54,093 bases of DNA from Flavobacterium sp. (GCA_025351785.1 JANXVF010000024.1:1-54093); one strand, 5' to 3'; shown: positions 25,246-34,114, numbered from the stretch's first letter. A program made the numbers and translations. Notes: generated by a model from the letters alone, not told the origin.

Positions 25246-25773
25246 ATGTCAAGAGCTGCAATACGATATGCCAAAGCAATACTAGATTTTGCTACTGAAG
25301 CTGGGAAAGCCGCCGCAGTTAATACAGACATGAAGCAAATAGCAAATTCTATTGCTGGAAGTCAAGAACTTAAAGATTTTTTGACAAATCCAATAATTAA
25401 GATTGAAGTAAAAAAAGGAGCAGTTGAAGCCATTTTTTCGGCAGTTGACCCCGTTACTTTAAAATTATTTCAGTTGTTGAATGATAATAAAAGGTTTGAA
25501 ATTTTGTATCAGATTGCAGTGCAATACAATGCTATTTTTGATGAAAATAACGGACTTCAAGTTGCCAAAGTTACAACAGCGATTCCCTTGACGCCTGAGT
25601 TAGAAAAGCAAGTACTGGCAAAAATTGCAACCTTTTCTGACAAGAAAATAACAATTGTAAACACTATAAATCCTGATATAATAGGAGGATTTATTTTAAC
25701 AATTGGCGACATGCAATATAACGCTTCTGTTGCTAACAAATTACAACAGTTGAAAAGAGAATTTAATAATTAA
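25246..25773 (+). CDS. atpH: ATP synthase F1 subunit delta
   Basis: Connects the peripheral stalk to the alpha3beta3 head. It has 175 residues with the family N-terminus (SRAAIRYAKAILDFA) and the C-terminal signature NPDIIGGFILTIGDMQYNASVANKLQQL. It is followed after 6 bases by a non-ATPase gene, which is unusual. Confidence 0.95.
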   Translation: MSRAAIRYAKAILDFATEAGKAAAVNTDMKQIANSIAGSQELKDFLTNPIIKIEVKKGAVEAIFSAVDPVTLKLFQLLNDNKRFEILYQIAVQYNAIFDENNGLQVAKVTTAIPLTPELEKQVLAKIATFSDKKITIVNTINPDIIGGFILTIGDMQYNASVANKLQQLKREFNN

Positions 25774-25779
25774 GATAAT

Positions 25780-26298
25780 ATGAAAATAGTTAAAATCATT
25801 TTTTTAGTACTGATGTTGACATTCTCTTTAGTTAATTTTTCGCAAGAAGTTAAATTTAAAAAAGGAGATATTTTAATTGATGGAACTCCTTGGATAAAAT
25901 ATCAAGACTGCGGTACTTTTGATTCTACTTGTTCTTTGTTAAATAATCAAAAGGAAGAGTTAGTATTTATAAAAACAATAAGTATTCAAGGAGAAGAGCC
26001 AAGAACACCTTCAAATCCTCAAGGGACTTTGAGTTATTATGAAATAGTATTTGTAGGTCAGAAAATGAAAATTGAAATGCAAAATCGGCAAAAAACTATT
26101 GTTCAAGCTATTTATAATAGCAAAGCTATCAATGAAGATGGAACCTTAAATCCTGATAAAGTAGACAGATTAGTTGAAAAATATGGAACCCCATTTTCGG
26201 ATAGATTAAATAGAAGTAATACAAGTCCAAATACAATCATAATTAATAATAACCAAACGCCACAAAGGTCTGGGTTAAATATAAATTTAGGTAGATAA
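25780..26298 (+). CDS. Secreted protein of unknown function lodged between atpH and atpA
   Basis: 172 residues with a clear signal peptide (about 1-22, ending VNFSQ). The mature part starts FKKGDILIDGTPWIKYQDCG, has two Cys in CGTFDSTC, and ends in an Asn-rich low-complexity tail (NTIIINNNQ). It resembles uncharacterised exported proteins of Bacteroidota that share the DG-x-P/E-W/Y motif. It is in the same direction, 6 bases after atpH and 12 before atpA, so it is translated from the ATP synthase mRNA. It is not a known ATPase subunit, and its role is unknown. Confidence 0.75.
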   Translation: MKIVKIIFLVLMLTFSLVNFSQEVKFKKGDILIDGTPWIKYQDCGTFDSTCSLLNNQKEELVFIKTISIQGEEPRTPSNPQGTLSYYEIVFVGQKMKIEMQNRQKTIVQAIYNSKAINEDGTLNPDKVDRLVEKYGTPFSDRLNRSNTSPNTIIINNNQTPQRSGLNINLGR

Positions 26299-26310
26299 AA
26301 ATATATAAGT

Positions 26311-27888
26311 ATGGCAGAAATTAATCCAGCTGAAATTTCAGCAATATTAAAACAGCAATTATCAGGTTTTGAATCTGGTGCAACTTTAGAAGAAGTAGGA
26401 ACTGTTTTACAAGTAGGTGATGGTATTGCAAGAGTTTACGGTCTTTCAAACGCACAATACGGTGAGTTAGTTCAATTCGATAACGGATTAGAAGCTATCG
26501 TTTTAAACCTAGAAGAAGACAATGTTGGAGTGGTACTTTTAGGACCATCAACAGGAATTCGTGAAGGTTCAACGGTAAAACGTACACAGCGAATAGCATC
26601 TTTAAAAGTTGGAGAAGGAATTGTAGGTCGTGTAGTAAACACCCTAGGAAGCCCAATAGATGGTAAAGGTGCAATTGAAGGCGAATTATTCGAAATGCCA
26701 TTGGAGCGTAAAGCACCAGGTGTAATTTTTCGTCAACCAGTAACCGAGCCATTACAAACAGGAATTAAATCTATCGATGCAATGATTCCAGTAGGACGTG
26801 GTCAGCGTGAGTTAGTAATTGGCGATCGTCAAACAGGTAAAACTACCGTTTGTATTGATACCATTTTGAATCAAAAAGAATTTTATGATGCAGGTCAACC
26901 TGTATATTGTATTTATGTTGCTATTGGGCAAAAAGCTTCAACAGTTGCATTAATTGCAAAAACCCTAGAAGATAAAGGAGCTATGGCTTATACTACAATT
27001 GTAGCAGCAAATGCTTCTGACCCTGCACCGATGCAAGTTTATGCACCATCTGCAGGAGCAGCGATTGGAGAATATTTTAGAGACACAGGTCGTCCAGCTT
27101 TGATAATTTATGATGATTTATCAAAACAAGCTGTGGCATATCGCGAAGTTTCTCTTTTATTAAGAAGACCTCCAGGTCGTGAAGCATATCCGGGAGACGT
27201 TTTTTACTTGCACTCTCGATTATTAGAAAGAGCTTGTAAAGTTATTGCAGACGATGATATTGCAAAAAATATGAACGATTTGCCAGATAATTTGAAGCCA
27301 ATTGTAAAAGGTGGTGGCTCATTAACAGCTTTACCGATTATAGAAACTCAAGCAGGAGACGTTTCGGCATATATCCCGACAAATGTAATTTCGATTACAG
27401 ATGGTCAGATTTTTCTTGATGGTGATTTGTTTAATTCAGGAGTTCGTCCTGCTATTAACGTAGGTATTTCGGTTTCTCGAGTAGGTGGAAATGCACAAAT
27501 TAAATCAATGAAAAAAGTAGCGGGTACTTTAAAACTAGACCAAGCTCAGTTTCGTGAATTAGAAGCATTTGCAAAATTTGGTTCAGATTTAGATGCTGTA
27601 ACTTTAAATGTAATTGAAAAAGGAAGACGTAATGTTGAAATTTTGAAACAAGCAGTAAACGACCCGTATACTGTCGAAGATCAAGTTGCAATTATTTATG
27701 CTGGTTCTAAAAATTTATTAAAAACTGTACCTGTAAACAAAGTTAAAGAGTTTGAAAGAGATTATATCGAATTTTTGAATAACAAACACAGAGATACTTT
27801 AAATGCACTAAAAGCAGGTAAGTTTACAGATGAGATTACAGATGTTTTAGAAAAAGTAGCTAAAGAGCTTTCGGCAAAATATAACTAA
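26311..27888 (+). CDS. atpA: ATP synthase F1 subunit alpha
   Basis: The non-catalytic nucleotide-binding head subunit, 525 residues. Walker A is GDRQTGKT (171-178), Walker [12 protein letters not shown], and the signature [14 protein letters not shown] is present. The length is normal. It is part of atpB-E-F-H-(extra gene)-A-G. Confidence 0.98.
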   Translation: MAEINPAEISAILKQQLSGFESGATLEEVGTVLQVGDGIARVYGLSNAQYGELVQFDNGLEAIVLNLEEDNVGVVLLGPSTGIREGSTVKRTQRIASLKVGEGIVGRVVNTLGSPIDGKGAIEGELFEMPLERKAPGVIFRQPVTEPLQTGIKSIDAMIPVGRGQRELVIGDRQTGKTTVCIDTILNQKEFYDAGQPVYCIYVAIGQKASTVALIAKTLEDKGAMAYTTIVAANASDPAPMQVYAPSAGAAIGEYFRDTGRPALIIYDDLSKQAVAYREVSLLLRRPPGREAYPGDVFYLHSRLLERACKVIADDDIAKNMNDLPDNLKPIVKGGGSLTALPIIETQAGDVSAYIPTNVISITDGQIFLDGDLFNSGVRPAINVGISVSRVGGNAQIKSMKKVAGTLKLDQAQFRELEAFAKFGSDLDAVTLNVIEKGRRNVEILKQAVNDPYTVEDQVAIIYAGSKNLLKTVPVNKVKEFERDYIEFLNNKHRDTLNALKAGKFTDEITDVLEKVAKELSAKYN

Positions 27889-27891
27889 TTT

Positions 27892-27957
27892 TAAGTGAAT
27901 AGTGAATAGTGATTAGTAAAGAGCTAATGACTATTCACTAATTACTACTTACTAAAT
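27892..27957. repeat. AGTGATTAGT-type palindromic repeat between atpA and atpG
   Basis: Direct repeats AGTGAATAGTGAATAGTGATTAGT-like on the left face complementary ACTATTCACTAATTACT on the right, with the core AAAGAGCTAATG, so a long stem-loop can form in the mRNA. A related element stands at 44668-44785. It is a short intergenic repeat with no ORF. Confidence 0.75.
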
Positions 27958-27961
27958 AAAC

Positions 27962-28852
27962 ATGGCAAACTTAAAAGAAATCCGAAATAGAATCACTTCA
28001 GTTTCATCGACGATGCAAATTACATCGGCTATGAAAATGGTTTCTGCGGCGAAGCTTAAAAAAGCGCAAGATGCAATCACTGCAATGCGTCCTTATTCTG
28101 AAAAATTGACCGAATTATTACAAAATTTATCTTCGACACTTGATGGAGAAGTTGGAGGTGATTTTACCAAACAAAGAGAAGTAAAAAAAGTTTTATTAGT
28201 AGCAATAACTTCAAACAGAGGATTGTGTGGTGCATTTAATACAAATGTTATTAAGCAAGTAAAAGTTTTAATCGATTTATATCCTGGCAAACAAGTTGAT
28301 GTTTTTGCTATAGGAAAAAAAGGAAACGATATATTGACAAAAACCAGTACAGTTATTGAAAACAAAAGTGCTGTTTATGACAATTTGACTTTTGACAATG
28401 TAGCCGAGATAGCACAAACATTGACAGATAAATTTATCGCGGCCGACTATGATAAGATTGAAGTTGTTTATAATCAGTTTAAAAATGCAGCAACACAAAT
28501 CGTTCAAGTAGAACAGTTTTTACCTTTGGCCTCAATAAAAACAGATACCCAAGCCAATGGCGAACTGAGCGAAGCTAAACCAGTTATGACTGGCGATTAT
28601 ATATTTGAACCTTCAAAAGAAGAAATTGTAGAAACATTAATACCAAAGATGTTGAAAACACAGTTGTACAAATCTATAAGAGATTCTTTTGCATCTGAGC
28701 ACGGAGCACGAATGACTGCAATGCACAAAGCAACTGACAATGCAACCGATTTAAGAAACCAATTAAAATTAACTTACAATAAAGCACGCCAAGCGGCAAT
28801 TACTAACGAAATTTTAGAAATTGTTGGTGGAGCAGAAGCCTTGAAAGGGTAA
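27962..28852 (+). CDS. atpG: ATP synthase F1 subunit gamma
   Basis: The central rotor shaft, 296 residues. The N-terminal helix MANLKEIRNRITSVSSTMQI and the C-terminal helix with NATDLRNQLKLTYNKARQAAITNEILEIVGGAEAL are the two coiled-coil signatures. A terminator follows. atpD and atpC are absent downstream, as expected for flavobacteria, where they lie elsewhere (family knowledge). Confidence 0.97.
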   Translation: MANLKEIRNRITSVSSTMQITSAMKMVSAAKLKKAQDAITAMRPYSEKLTELLQNLSSTLDGEVGGDFTKQREVKKVLLVAITSNRGLCGAFNTNVIKQVKVLIDLYPGKQVDVFAIGKKGNDILTKTSTVIENKSAVYDNLTFDNVAEIAQTLTDKFIAADYDKIEVVYNQFKNAATQIVQVEQFLPLASIKTDTQANGELSEAKPVMTGDYIFEPSKEEIVETLIPKMLKTQLYKSIRDSFASEHGARMTAMHKATDNATDLRNQLKLTYNKARQAAITNEILEIVGGAEALKG

Positions 28853-28880
28853 GAAAATTTTCTTTAAACAAAATATGAAT

Positions 28881-28913
28881 AGCCAAATTTGAGTAATCAG
28901 ATTTGGCTTTTTT
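28881..28913 (+). terminator. Terminator of the atp operon
   Basis: AGCCAAATTT at 28881-28890 pairs with AGATTTGGCT at 28899-28908 (one G-T), and a T-run follows. Confidence 0.88.
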
Positions 28914-29011
28914 ATTTAGATTATATTTCTCGATGAGTTTAAAATAAATTTTTAAGTTTACTTGATGCAATAATCTTTATATTCTGAAAATTTTTCAACA
29001 AATTTTAACTT

Positions 29012-29263
29012 AAAAAGTAATTAGTTCATCCTACAAAGTAATTAGTTCATCCTACAAAGAAACTAGTTCAGCTTACAAAGAAACTAGTTCTGCCTACATA
29101 GAAACTAGTTCATCTCATAAGAAAACTAGTTCTGCCTACAAAGAAAGTAGTTCGTCTTACAAAGAAACTAGTTCTGCCTACAAAGAAAGTAGTTCTGCTT
29201 ACAAAGAAAGTAGTTCTGCCTACAAAGAAAGTAGTTCAGCCTACATAGAAACTAGTTCAGCAA
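29012..29263. repeat. Tandem array of twelve 21-bp units
   Basis: Twelve units of about ACAAAGAAACTAGTTCTGCC plus T follow each other with no insertion or deletion (29012 + n x 21). Most units contain ACTAGT or AGTAGT, and many carry the palindrome AACTAGTT. One frame is open through the whole array and would encode a YKETSSA heptad, but a TAA at 29011-29013 precedes it immediately and no start codon lies inside. Apart from this array and the atp terminator, the 535 bases between atpG and the sigma-factor gene show nothing else but the promoter at the end. Confidence 0.95.
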
Positions 29264-29350
29264 CAAAGAAATGGCACTATTCAAATAATTAATAAACGAG
29301 AAAGACAATGATTATCCCCAAAATTAAAACGAAATGATAAAATGTATATT

Positions 29351-29380
29351 TTTGCTTGAACTAATTTAATACTTAGTTTG
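29351..29380 (+). promoter_or_regulatory. Candidate promoter of the ECF sigma-factor gene
   Basis: TTTG at 29351-29354, an 18-base gap, then TTAGTTTG at 29373-29380, one base off TAnnTTTG. The ATG follows 7 bases later. Confidence 0.5.
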
Positions 29381-29387
29381 TGAGGGA

Positions 29388-29927
29388 ATGAATAGTAATT
29401 CAAATAATAGCGAGGAGATTTATAATCAATATAAACTTTTGGTTTATAATGTTGCATTAAATTATCTTCAAAATATAGAAGATGCAGAAGAAATTACTCA
29501 AGATGTTTTTGTGCAAGTATTTCAATCAATGGATAAATTTAAAGCACAATCGTCTATAAAAACATGGATTTACAGAATTACTATAAACAAATGTTTAGAT
29601 TATATAAAGTATAAAAACAGCAAAAAAAGATTTTTTATTTTCGGAAGAAAATCTGATTCTGGGCTACAAAATGTTTCAAATTTTGAGCATCCCGGAATTG
29701 CGATGGAACAAAAAGAAGATGCAAAGTTATTGTTTGAAGTTATAAACGAATTAACAGAAAATCAAAAAACGGCATTTTTGTTATCAAAACTCGATATGTT
29801 AAGTAATCCTGAAATTGCAGAAATCATGAATTTAAGTATTTCTGCTATCGAGTCCTTACTTTTCAGAGCAAAAAGCACTTTGAAAGACAAACTTTCTAGA
29901 AAATTTGAAAATTATCGCAAGAAATAA
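29388..29927 (+). CDS. ECF-type RNA polymerase sigma factor
   Basis: An alternative sigma factor of 179 residues. Region 2 (about 10-75) contains NYLQNIEDAEEITQDVFVQVFQ and KAQSSIKTWIYRITINKCLDY. Region 4 (about 118-170) contains LTENQKTAFLLSKLDMLSNPEIAEIMNLSISAIESLLFRAK. It heads a group of same-strand genes, two for small membrane proteins and then MbnP/MbnH-like proteins, which suggests it controls a metal-stress regulon. The cognate anti-sigma is probably the next gene, though a repeat lies between them. Confidence 0.93.
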   Translation: MNSNSNNSEEIYNQYKLLVYNVALNYLQNIEDAEEITQDVFVQVFQSMDKFKAQSSIKTWIYRITINKCLDYIKYKNSKKRFFIFGRKSDSGLQNVSNFEHPGIAMEQKEDAKLLFEVINELTENQKTAFLLSKLDMLSNPEIAEIMNLSISAIESLLFRAKSTLKDKLSRKFENYRKK

Positions 29928-29982
29928 ACACTATTTTCGTCTAAGAGTAACTAATAAAAATTAAAAAAACTAGATTTTGTGC

Positions 29983-30155
29983 TATAAATATATTTAACCA
30001 CATAGAAAGATAGAAAATACAACCTTTAAAAGAGCTTTGCTTTTATATAGAATTGATAGCTATGTGAAAAAATAAATTTCTAAAATCTTCTTATTCAGAA
30101 GAAGAATCGATTTCTCTATGTGGTTTAAAAAATAAATATACACTGTAGACCAAAG
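29983..30155 (+). repeat. Dispersed ~180-bp repeat with terminal inverted repeats, copy C
   Basis: TTAACCACATAGAAA near the left end opposes CTATGTGGTTTAA near the right end. The interior is nearly identical to copy B over CTTTAAAAGAGCTTTGCTTT and the following GATAGCTATGTGAAAAAATA. It separates the sigma-factor gene from the next gene of the putative operon. Confidence 0.88.
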
Positions 30156-30184
30156 TTAATAAGCATCAAATAAATTTTAAATAT

Positions 30185-30454
30185 ATGAATCAAGAGCAGT
30201 ATGTTTCTAAAATTTTAAATAGTCTAAACGGAATTTCAAATGTGATTCCAAACGAAGATTTATTTTCAAAAATCGAAACCAAAATGTTAGAACAAAAAAC
30301 GGTTTCTATGCAAACTATTTGGATTGCAGCGGCATCGATAATTTTATTGGTCGGTATAAACGTTGCATTGATACACGAAAAATTAAATCAAAATCAGAAC
30401 AAAGTAGCTTCGATTTTGAGCGAGATAAATAAAGACAATCAATTGTACTACTAA
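30185..30454 (+). CDS. Small single-pass membrane protein, possible anti-sigma factor
   Basis: 89 residues: a cytoplasmic N-terminal stretch (1-43), one membrane helix (about 44-62, TIWIAAASIILLVGINVAL) and a short polar extracytoplasmic tail. This topology and the position after an ECF sigma gene suggest an anti-sigma factor, but no conserved zinc motif is visible. It lies 2 bases before the Spy/CpxP-like gene. Confidence 0.6.
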   Translation: MNQEQYVSKILNSLNGISNVIPNEDLFSKIETKMLEQKTVSMQTIWIAAASIILLVGINVALIHEKLNQNQNKVASILSEINKDNQLYY

Positions 30455-30456
30455 TT

Positions 30457-30936
30457 ATGGAAAAATCTAAATTACTAACAATAGCTGTTGTTTTCCTTTT
30501 GATTTTGAATTTTGGAACCCTCGGTTTTTTACTTTTTTCAGGAGCAAAAGACGGTTTTTTTCGGCAACATCATGAAGGAGATAGAGAACCAAGACAAATA
30601 ATAATTCATGAATTACATTTTGACAAAAATCAGACAATCGCCTACGATAAATGTATTCAATTGCATAGAGGAGAGATTAGAAATATTCAAGACAGTATTC
30701 GAAACACAAAAAATGAATTGTATTTATTATTAAATCAAAAATCAATTAACACCGTAAAAAAGGATAGTTTAATTTTAATTTTGGGTCACTTGCAACAAGA
30801 GATTGAAGCTACCCATTTTAATCATTTTTTAAATATTAAAAAACTTTGCAACAAAAATCAGTTACATGATTTTGAAGCATTGACACAAGAACTATCCAGA
30901 ATATTTTCTAAAGATAGAAAACCAAGACATGATTAG
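30457..30936 (+). CDS. Spy/CpxP/CnrX-like envelope stress protein
   Basis: A 159-residue protein with an N-terminal anchor (about 7-27), then a helical periplasmic domain with repeated His and charged residues (RQHHEGDREPRQIIIHEL and later ATHFNHFLNIKKLC). The size, the helical make-up and the position in a sigma/anti-sigma operon fit periplasmic metal or misfolding sensors. Its end overlaps the next gene by 8 bases. Assignment rests on architecture, not a firm motif. Confidence 0.6.
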   Translation: MEKSKLLTIAVVFLLILNFGTLGFLLFSGAKDGFFRQHHEGDREPRQIIIHELHFDKNQTIAYDKCIQLHRGEIRNIQDSIRNTKNELYLLLNQKSINTVKKDSLILILGHLQQEIEATHFNHFLNIKKLCNKNQLHDFEALTQELSRIFSKDRKPRHD

Positions 30937-31630
30937 TAAAAACAAGTTGTTTCTTATAGGATCATTATTATTTTGTATAACTTTTTTTGCTCAAAAAAAA
31001 AATGACTCATTAGTTTTAAAATTTAATTTAAAATGGAGAAACGAACCCTTAGAATTAGATAAAAAATATATTTCTAAAATAGACACCTTACAAATTACTA
31101 AACTGAAATTTTATATTTCGAATGTTGAATTGCAATTTACTGATAATTCGAAATATAAAGATAAAAAACCACATCTTATAGATATAGAAAATAGTAGCTC
31201 GCTATCAATTGCGCTGTATAAAAAAACATATAAAACTATTTCAAAAATAAATTTTAATATAGGAATTGATAGTCTAAATTCGGTTTCTGGAGCTTTATCT
31301 GGCGATTTAGACCCTACAAAAGGAATGTATTGGGCGTGGCAGAGTGGCTATATTAATATGAAAATTGAAGGAAAAAGTTCAAGTTGTTCTACCCGCAAAA
31401 ACGAATTTCATTTTCATTTAGGAGGCTATTTAAAACCAAATTATGCCTTGAGAAATGTCGAAATACAACTTGATTCTTCATCAATTAGTGCTGTCGAAGT
31501 ACCTATAATAGTTGATTTATCAAAAATGTTTGATCAAATTAAATTAGTCAGCACAAATACGATAATGACTCCCTGTAACGATGCCATGAAAATTGCCGAT
31601 ATGACAACAAAATTATTTTCTGTAAAATGA
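30929..31630 (+). CDS. MbnP-family copper-binding-type periplasmic protein
   Basis: 233 residues with a signal peptide (about 1-21). The family features are LKFYISNVELQF near the middle, then GMYWAWQSGYINMKIEG, where MbnP proteins have the Trp that the diheme partner oxidises to kynurenine, and a later EFHFHLGGY with His ligands. MbnP binds copper in methanotrophs (family knowledge). The stop overlaps the start of the MbnH-like gene (ATGA), so the two are translated together. Confidence 0.85.
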   Translation: MISKNKLFLIGSLLFCITFFAQKKNDSLVLKFNLKWRNEPLELDKKYISKIDTLQITKLKFYISNVELQFTDNSKYKDKKPHLIDIENSSSLSIALYKKTYKTISKINFNIGIDSLNSVSGALSGDLDPTKGMYWAWQSGYINMKIEGKSSSCSTRKNEFHFHLGGYLKPNYALRNVEIQLDSSSISAVEVPIIVDLSKMFDQIKLVSTNTIMTPCNDAMKIADMTTKLFSVK

Positions 31631-32646
31631 AATACATCCTGTGTAAAATTATTTTGTTTGGCATTTTAGTATTTGCAATTTTTGCATTTTCTAAAAGTGC
31701 GTTTACGCCCTTGTATTTTGATATTCCAAAAGGATGGCCAAAACCATTTTACGATTTTTCTAAAAATAAATTAACCGAAGACGGGTTTCAACTGGGCAGA
31801 AATTTATTTTATGACCCCATTTTTTCAAGAGATAATACAATTTCGTGCTCAAGTTGTCATTTACAACAAACGGGTTTTACGCATGTCGATCATGATTTGA
31901 GTCATGGAATAGATGGAAAAATTGGAGTTAGAAATTCGTTATCGTTACAAAATTTAGCTTGGACAAAAAATTTCATGTGGGATGGTGGAGTCAATCATTT
32001 AGATATGCAACCGCTAGCTCCAATTTTGAGTGAATTTGAAATGGATGAAAAGTTAGAAAATATAGTTTTAAAGTTAGAAAAAACAACAAAATATCCTGCT
32101 TTATTTGATAAGGCTTTTGGCACAAAAAACATTACAGGACAATTAATTTTAAAAGCGTTGTCTCAATTTGTTGTTTCATTAACATCTTCAAATTCAAAAT
32201 ATGATAATGTAATGAGAAACAAAAATCAATTTACAGATATGGAGCTCAAAGGATATAATTTGTTTAAGCAAAACTGTGCTTCGTGCCATAAAGAACCATT
32301 GTTTACAAGTGAAAAGTTTGAGCGTAATGGTTTGCAAATTGACCCAACATTAAACGATATTGGACGAATGAAAATAACACAAAATCCCATAGATTCCTTA
32401 AAATTTAAAGTTCCAACATTACGAAATATTCAATTTACATTTCCATACATGCACGACGGGCGATTTAAAACATTGAATGAAGTAATAAAACATTATAATT
32501 CTCTTAGTGGCGCAAAAAATTTACCAAAAGAATTATCTAAACCCATGAATTTATCTGATAATGACAGAACCGATTTAGTTGCTTTTTTAAAAACACTATC
32601 TGACAAAGAATTTCTTTATAATCCAAGATATTCTTATCCAAAGTAA
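31627..32646 (+). CDS. Diheme cytochrome c peroxidase / MbnH-like protein
   Basis: A periplasmic diheme enzyme of the MauG/CCP superfamily, 339 residues. It has an N-terminal signal or anchor (about 5-25) and two heme-binding motifs, CSSCH and CASCH. The pairing with an MbnP gene points to MbnH, which converts a Trp of MbnP to kynurenine using H2O2 (known in methanotrophs), rather than to a plain peroxidase. The genes overlap by 4 bases. Confidence 0.88.
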   Translation: MKYILCKIILFGILVFAIFAFSKSAFTPLYFDIPKGWPKPFYDFSKNKLTEDGFQLGRNLFYDPIFSRDNTISCSSCHLQQTGFTHVDHDLSHGIDGKIGVRNSLSLQNLAWTKNFMWDGGVNHLDMQPLAPILSEFEMDEKLENIVLKLEKTTKYPALFDKAFGTKNITGQLILKALSQFVVSLTSSNSKYDNVMRNKNQFTDMELKGYNLFKQNCASCHKEPLFTSEKFERNGLQIDPTLNDIGRMKITQNPIDSLKFKVPTLRNIQFTFPYMHDGRFKTLNEVIKHYNSLSGAKNLPKELSKPMNLSDNDRTDLVAFLKTLSDKEFLYNPRYSYPK

Positions 32647-32713
32647 TAAATTTTATAACAAACACAAGAATTTAAAACATCTTTCGTCTAACCATTAATA
32701 TAATCAAAAAACC

Positions 32714-34042
32714 ATGAAAAAATTTATCGTTGTAATCTTGCTTTTAAACTATTCCTTATTTTCTCAAACCAACCCTGCCATAACAGCATGGTTAAAAAAT
32801 ACTACAAACATAACAGGAAGGCATTATGTTGCAGGAAACTCAACCCCAATAGTTGATGCCGTGCAAGCAAATATTCAAACAGTTCAATATAATACTACAA
32901 ATGTTTATGTTTCGGCAACAGGAATTCCAGCTTACATAACAGGACCTTTTCAAGACGGGAATCCGTCGCTTGCTACTGCACAAAATAAAATTTTTAAATT
33001 TCCGTTATCACCAACACAAAATACCGGCACAGCCACCGCAACCACTGGAGGTAATATTGGAGTTTTTATAAATGGGGTTGCTTTGTTTGATTATCGTGAT
33101 GGAGTAGCCTGGAATAATACTACTGCTTCACTTTGTGGAGGACCAGGAAACTCACCTTGCCCAGGTGGACCTGCAACTACTCAAGCATGGAATAGAGATG
33201 CAATTCCTGCAGAAAGAGCAGGTTTTGATTGCGCAAAAGCACATCCAGCTATGGGAAATTATCACCATCATCAAAATCCAAGTGCGTTTAATCTTGATTT
33301 GCAAGTACTATCAACAGTTTGTAACACGTATCCATCAGACGGATTATATGTTATAAATCCTTCTGATCACTCGCCATTACTTGGGTTTGCCTATGACGGA
33401 TTTCCTATTTATGGAGCTTATGCTTATACAAATGTGAATGGAACAGGTGGTATTGCACGAATGAAATCTAGCTATCAATTAAAAACAAATACTACAAGAA
33501 CAAATGGTCCAGCAGTAAGTACAACATATTTTAACGGATATTTTAGAGAAGATTATGAATTTATTTCACATCCTACAGATCCAACTTATTTAGATATTCA
33601 TAACGGACGATTTTGTGTAACTCCCGAATATCCAAATGGAATTTATTGTTATTTTACAACTGTAGATTCTAATTATAATTCTGCCTATCCTTATGTTGTA
33701 GGACCTACTTTTTACGGAAACGTAGTTTCATCTACAGTAACTTCTGTGCCAACGGGCACAACAACTTATTTGGCTACAAACTCTTTTGATATCAATAAAA
33801 CCAAAATATCAATATCGCCAAATCCTGCATCTGATTTTATTGCGATTCAAACTGATTTATTAGAAGCAGATTTGAATGTTGATTTGATTGATGAACTAGG
33901 AAAAGTAGTAAAATCGACTAAAATTTTACAAGGAAGCACTTTAAGTATTATTGAAACTGACAGTATTTATAATGGCATTTATTTTGTTAAAATCTCTGAT
34001 GGGGAGTTTTTTAAAACTTTTAAAGTCATAATTTCTAAATAA
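32714..34042 (+). CDS. YHYH-domain secreted protein with T9SS type A sorting domain
   Basis: 442 residues: signal peptide (about 1-18), a YHYH domain with CGGPGNSPCPGG and the His-rich AMGNYHHHQNPSAF (four near-consecutive His/Tyr), then GFAYDGFPIYGAY, and a C-terminal Por-secretion domain (about 365-442, ISISPNPASDFIAI to FKTFKVIISK) that marks export by type IX secretion. The histidines could bind copper (inference). It follows the MbnH-like gene by 67 bases and ends at a strong terminator. Confidence 0.85.
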   Translation: MKKFIVVILLLNYSLFSQTNPAITAWLKNTTNITGRHYVAGNSTPIVDAVQANIQTVQYNTTNVYVSATGIPAYITGPFQDGNPSLATAQNKIFKFPLSPTQNTGTATATTGGNIGVFINGVALFDYRDGVAWNNTTASLCGGPGNSPCPGGPATTQAWNRDAIPAERAGFDCAKAHPAMGNYHHHQNPSAFNLDLQVLSTVCNTYPSDGLYVINPSDHSPLLGFAYDGFPIYGAYAYTNVNGTGGIARMKSSYQLKTNTTRTNGPAVSTTYFNGYFREDYEFISHPTDPTYLDIHNGRFCVTPEYPNGIYCYFTTVDSNYNSAYPYVVGPTFYGNVVSSTVTSVPTGTTTYLATNSFDINKTKISISPNPASDFIAIQTDLLEADLNVDLIDELGKVVKSTKILQGSTLSIIETDSIYNGIYFVKISDGEFFKTFKVIISK

Positions 34043-34060
34043 ACACTTTGGATAGAAATA

Positions 34061-34101
34061 AAAAAGGGTCGTTTCAAAATTTTGAAAACGACCCTTTTTT
34101 T
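34061..34101. terminator. Bidirectional terminator between the YHYH gene and the RND pump gene
   Basis: AAAAAGGGTCGTTT at 34061-34074 pairs with AAACGACCCTTTTT, and CAAAATTTTG forms the top of the hairpin. T- and A-runs lie on both sides. It separates the convergent YHYH and efflux operons. Confidence 0.93.
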
Positions 34102-34114
34102 TAATTAATTATAT

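Noticed and set aside
29012..29263. CRISPR array
   Set aside because: The units follow one another directly with no unique spacers, and no cas gene is near.
29014..29292. Coding gene for a YKETSSA-repeat protein
   Set aside because: The frame is open but a TAA at 29011-29013 precedes it immediately, with no ATG, GTG or TTG start and no ribosome-binding context.
28853..29387. Loss of atpD and atpC
   Set aside because: Flavobacteria normally keep atpDC at another locus, so their absence after atpG is not evidence of loss.
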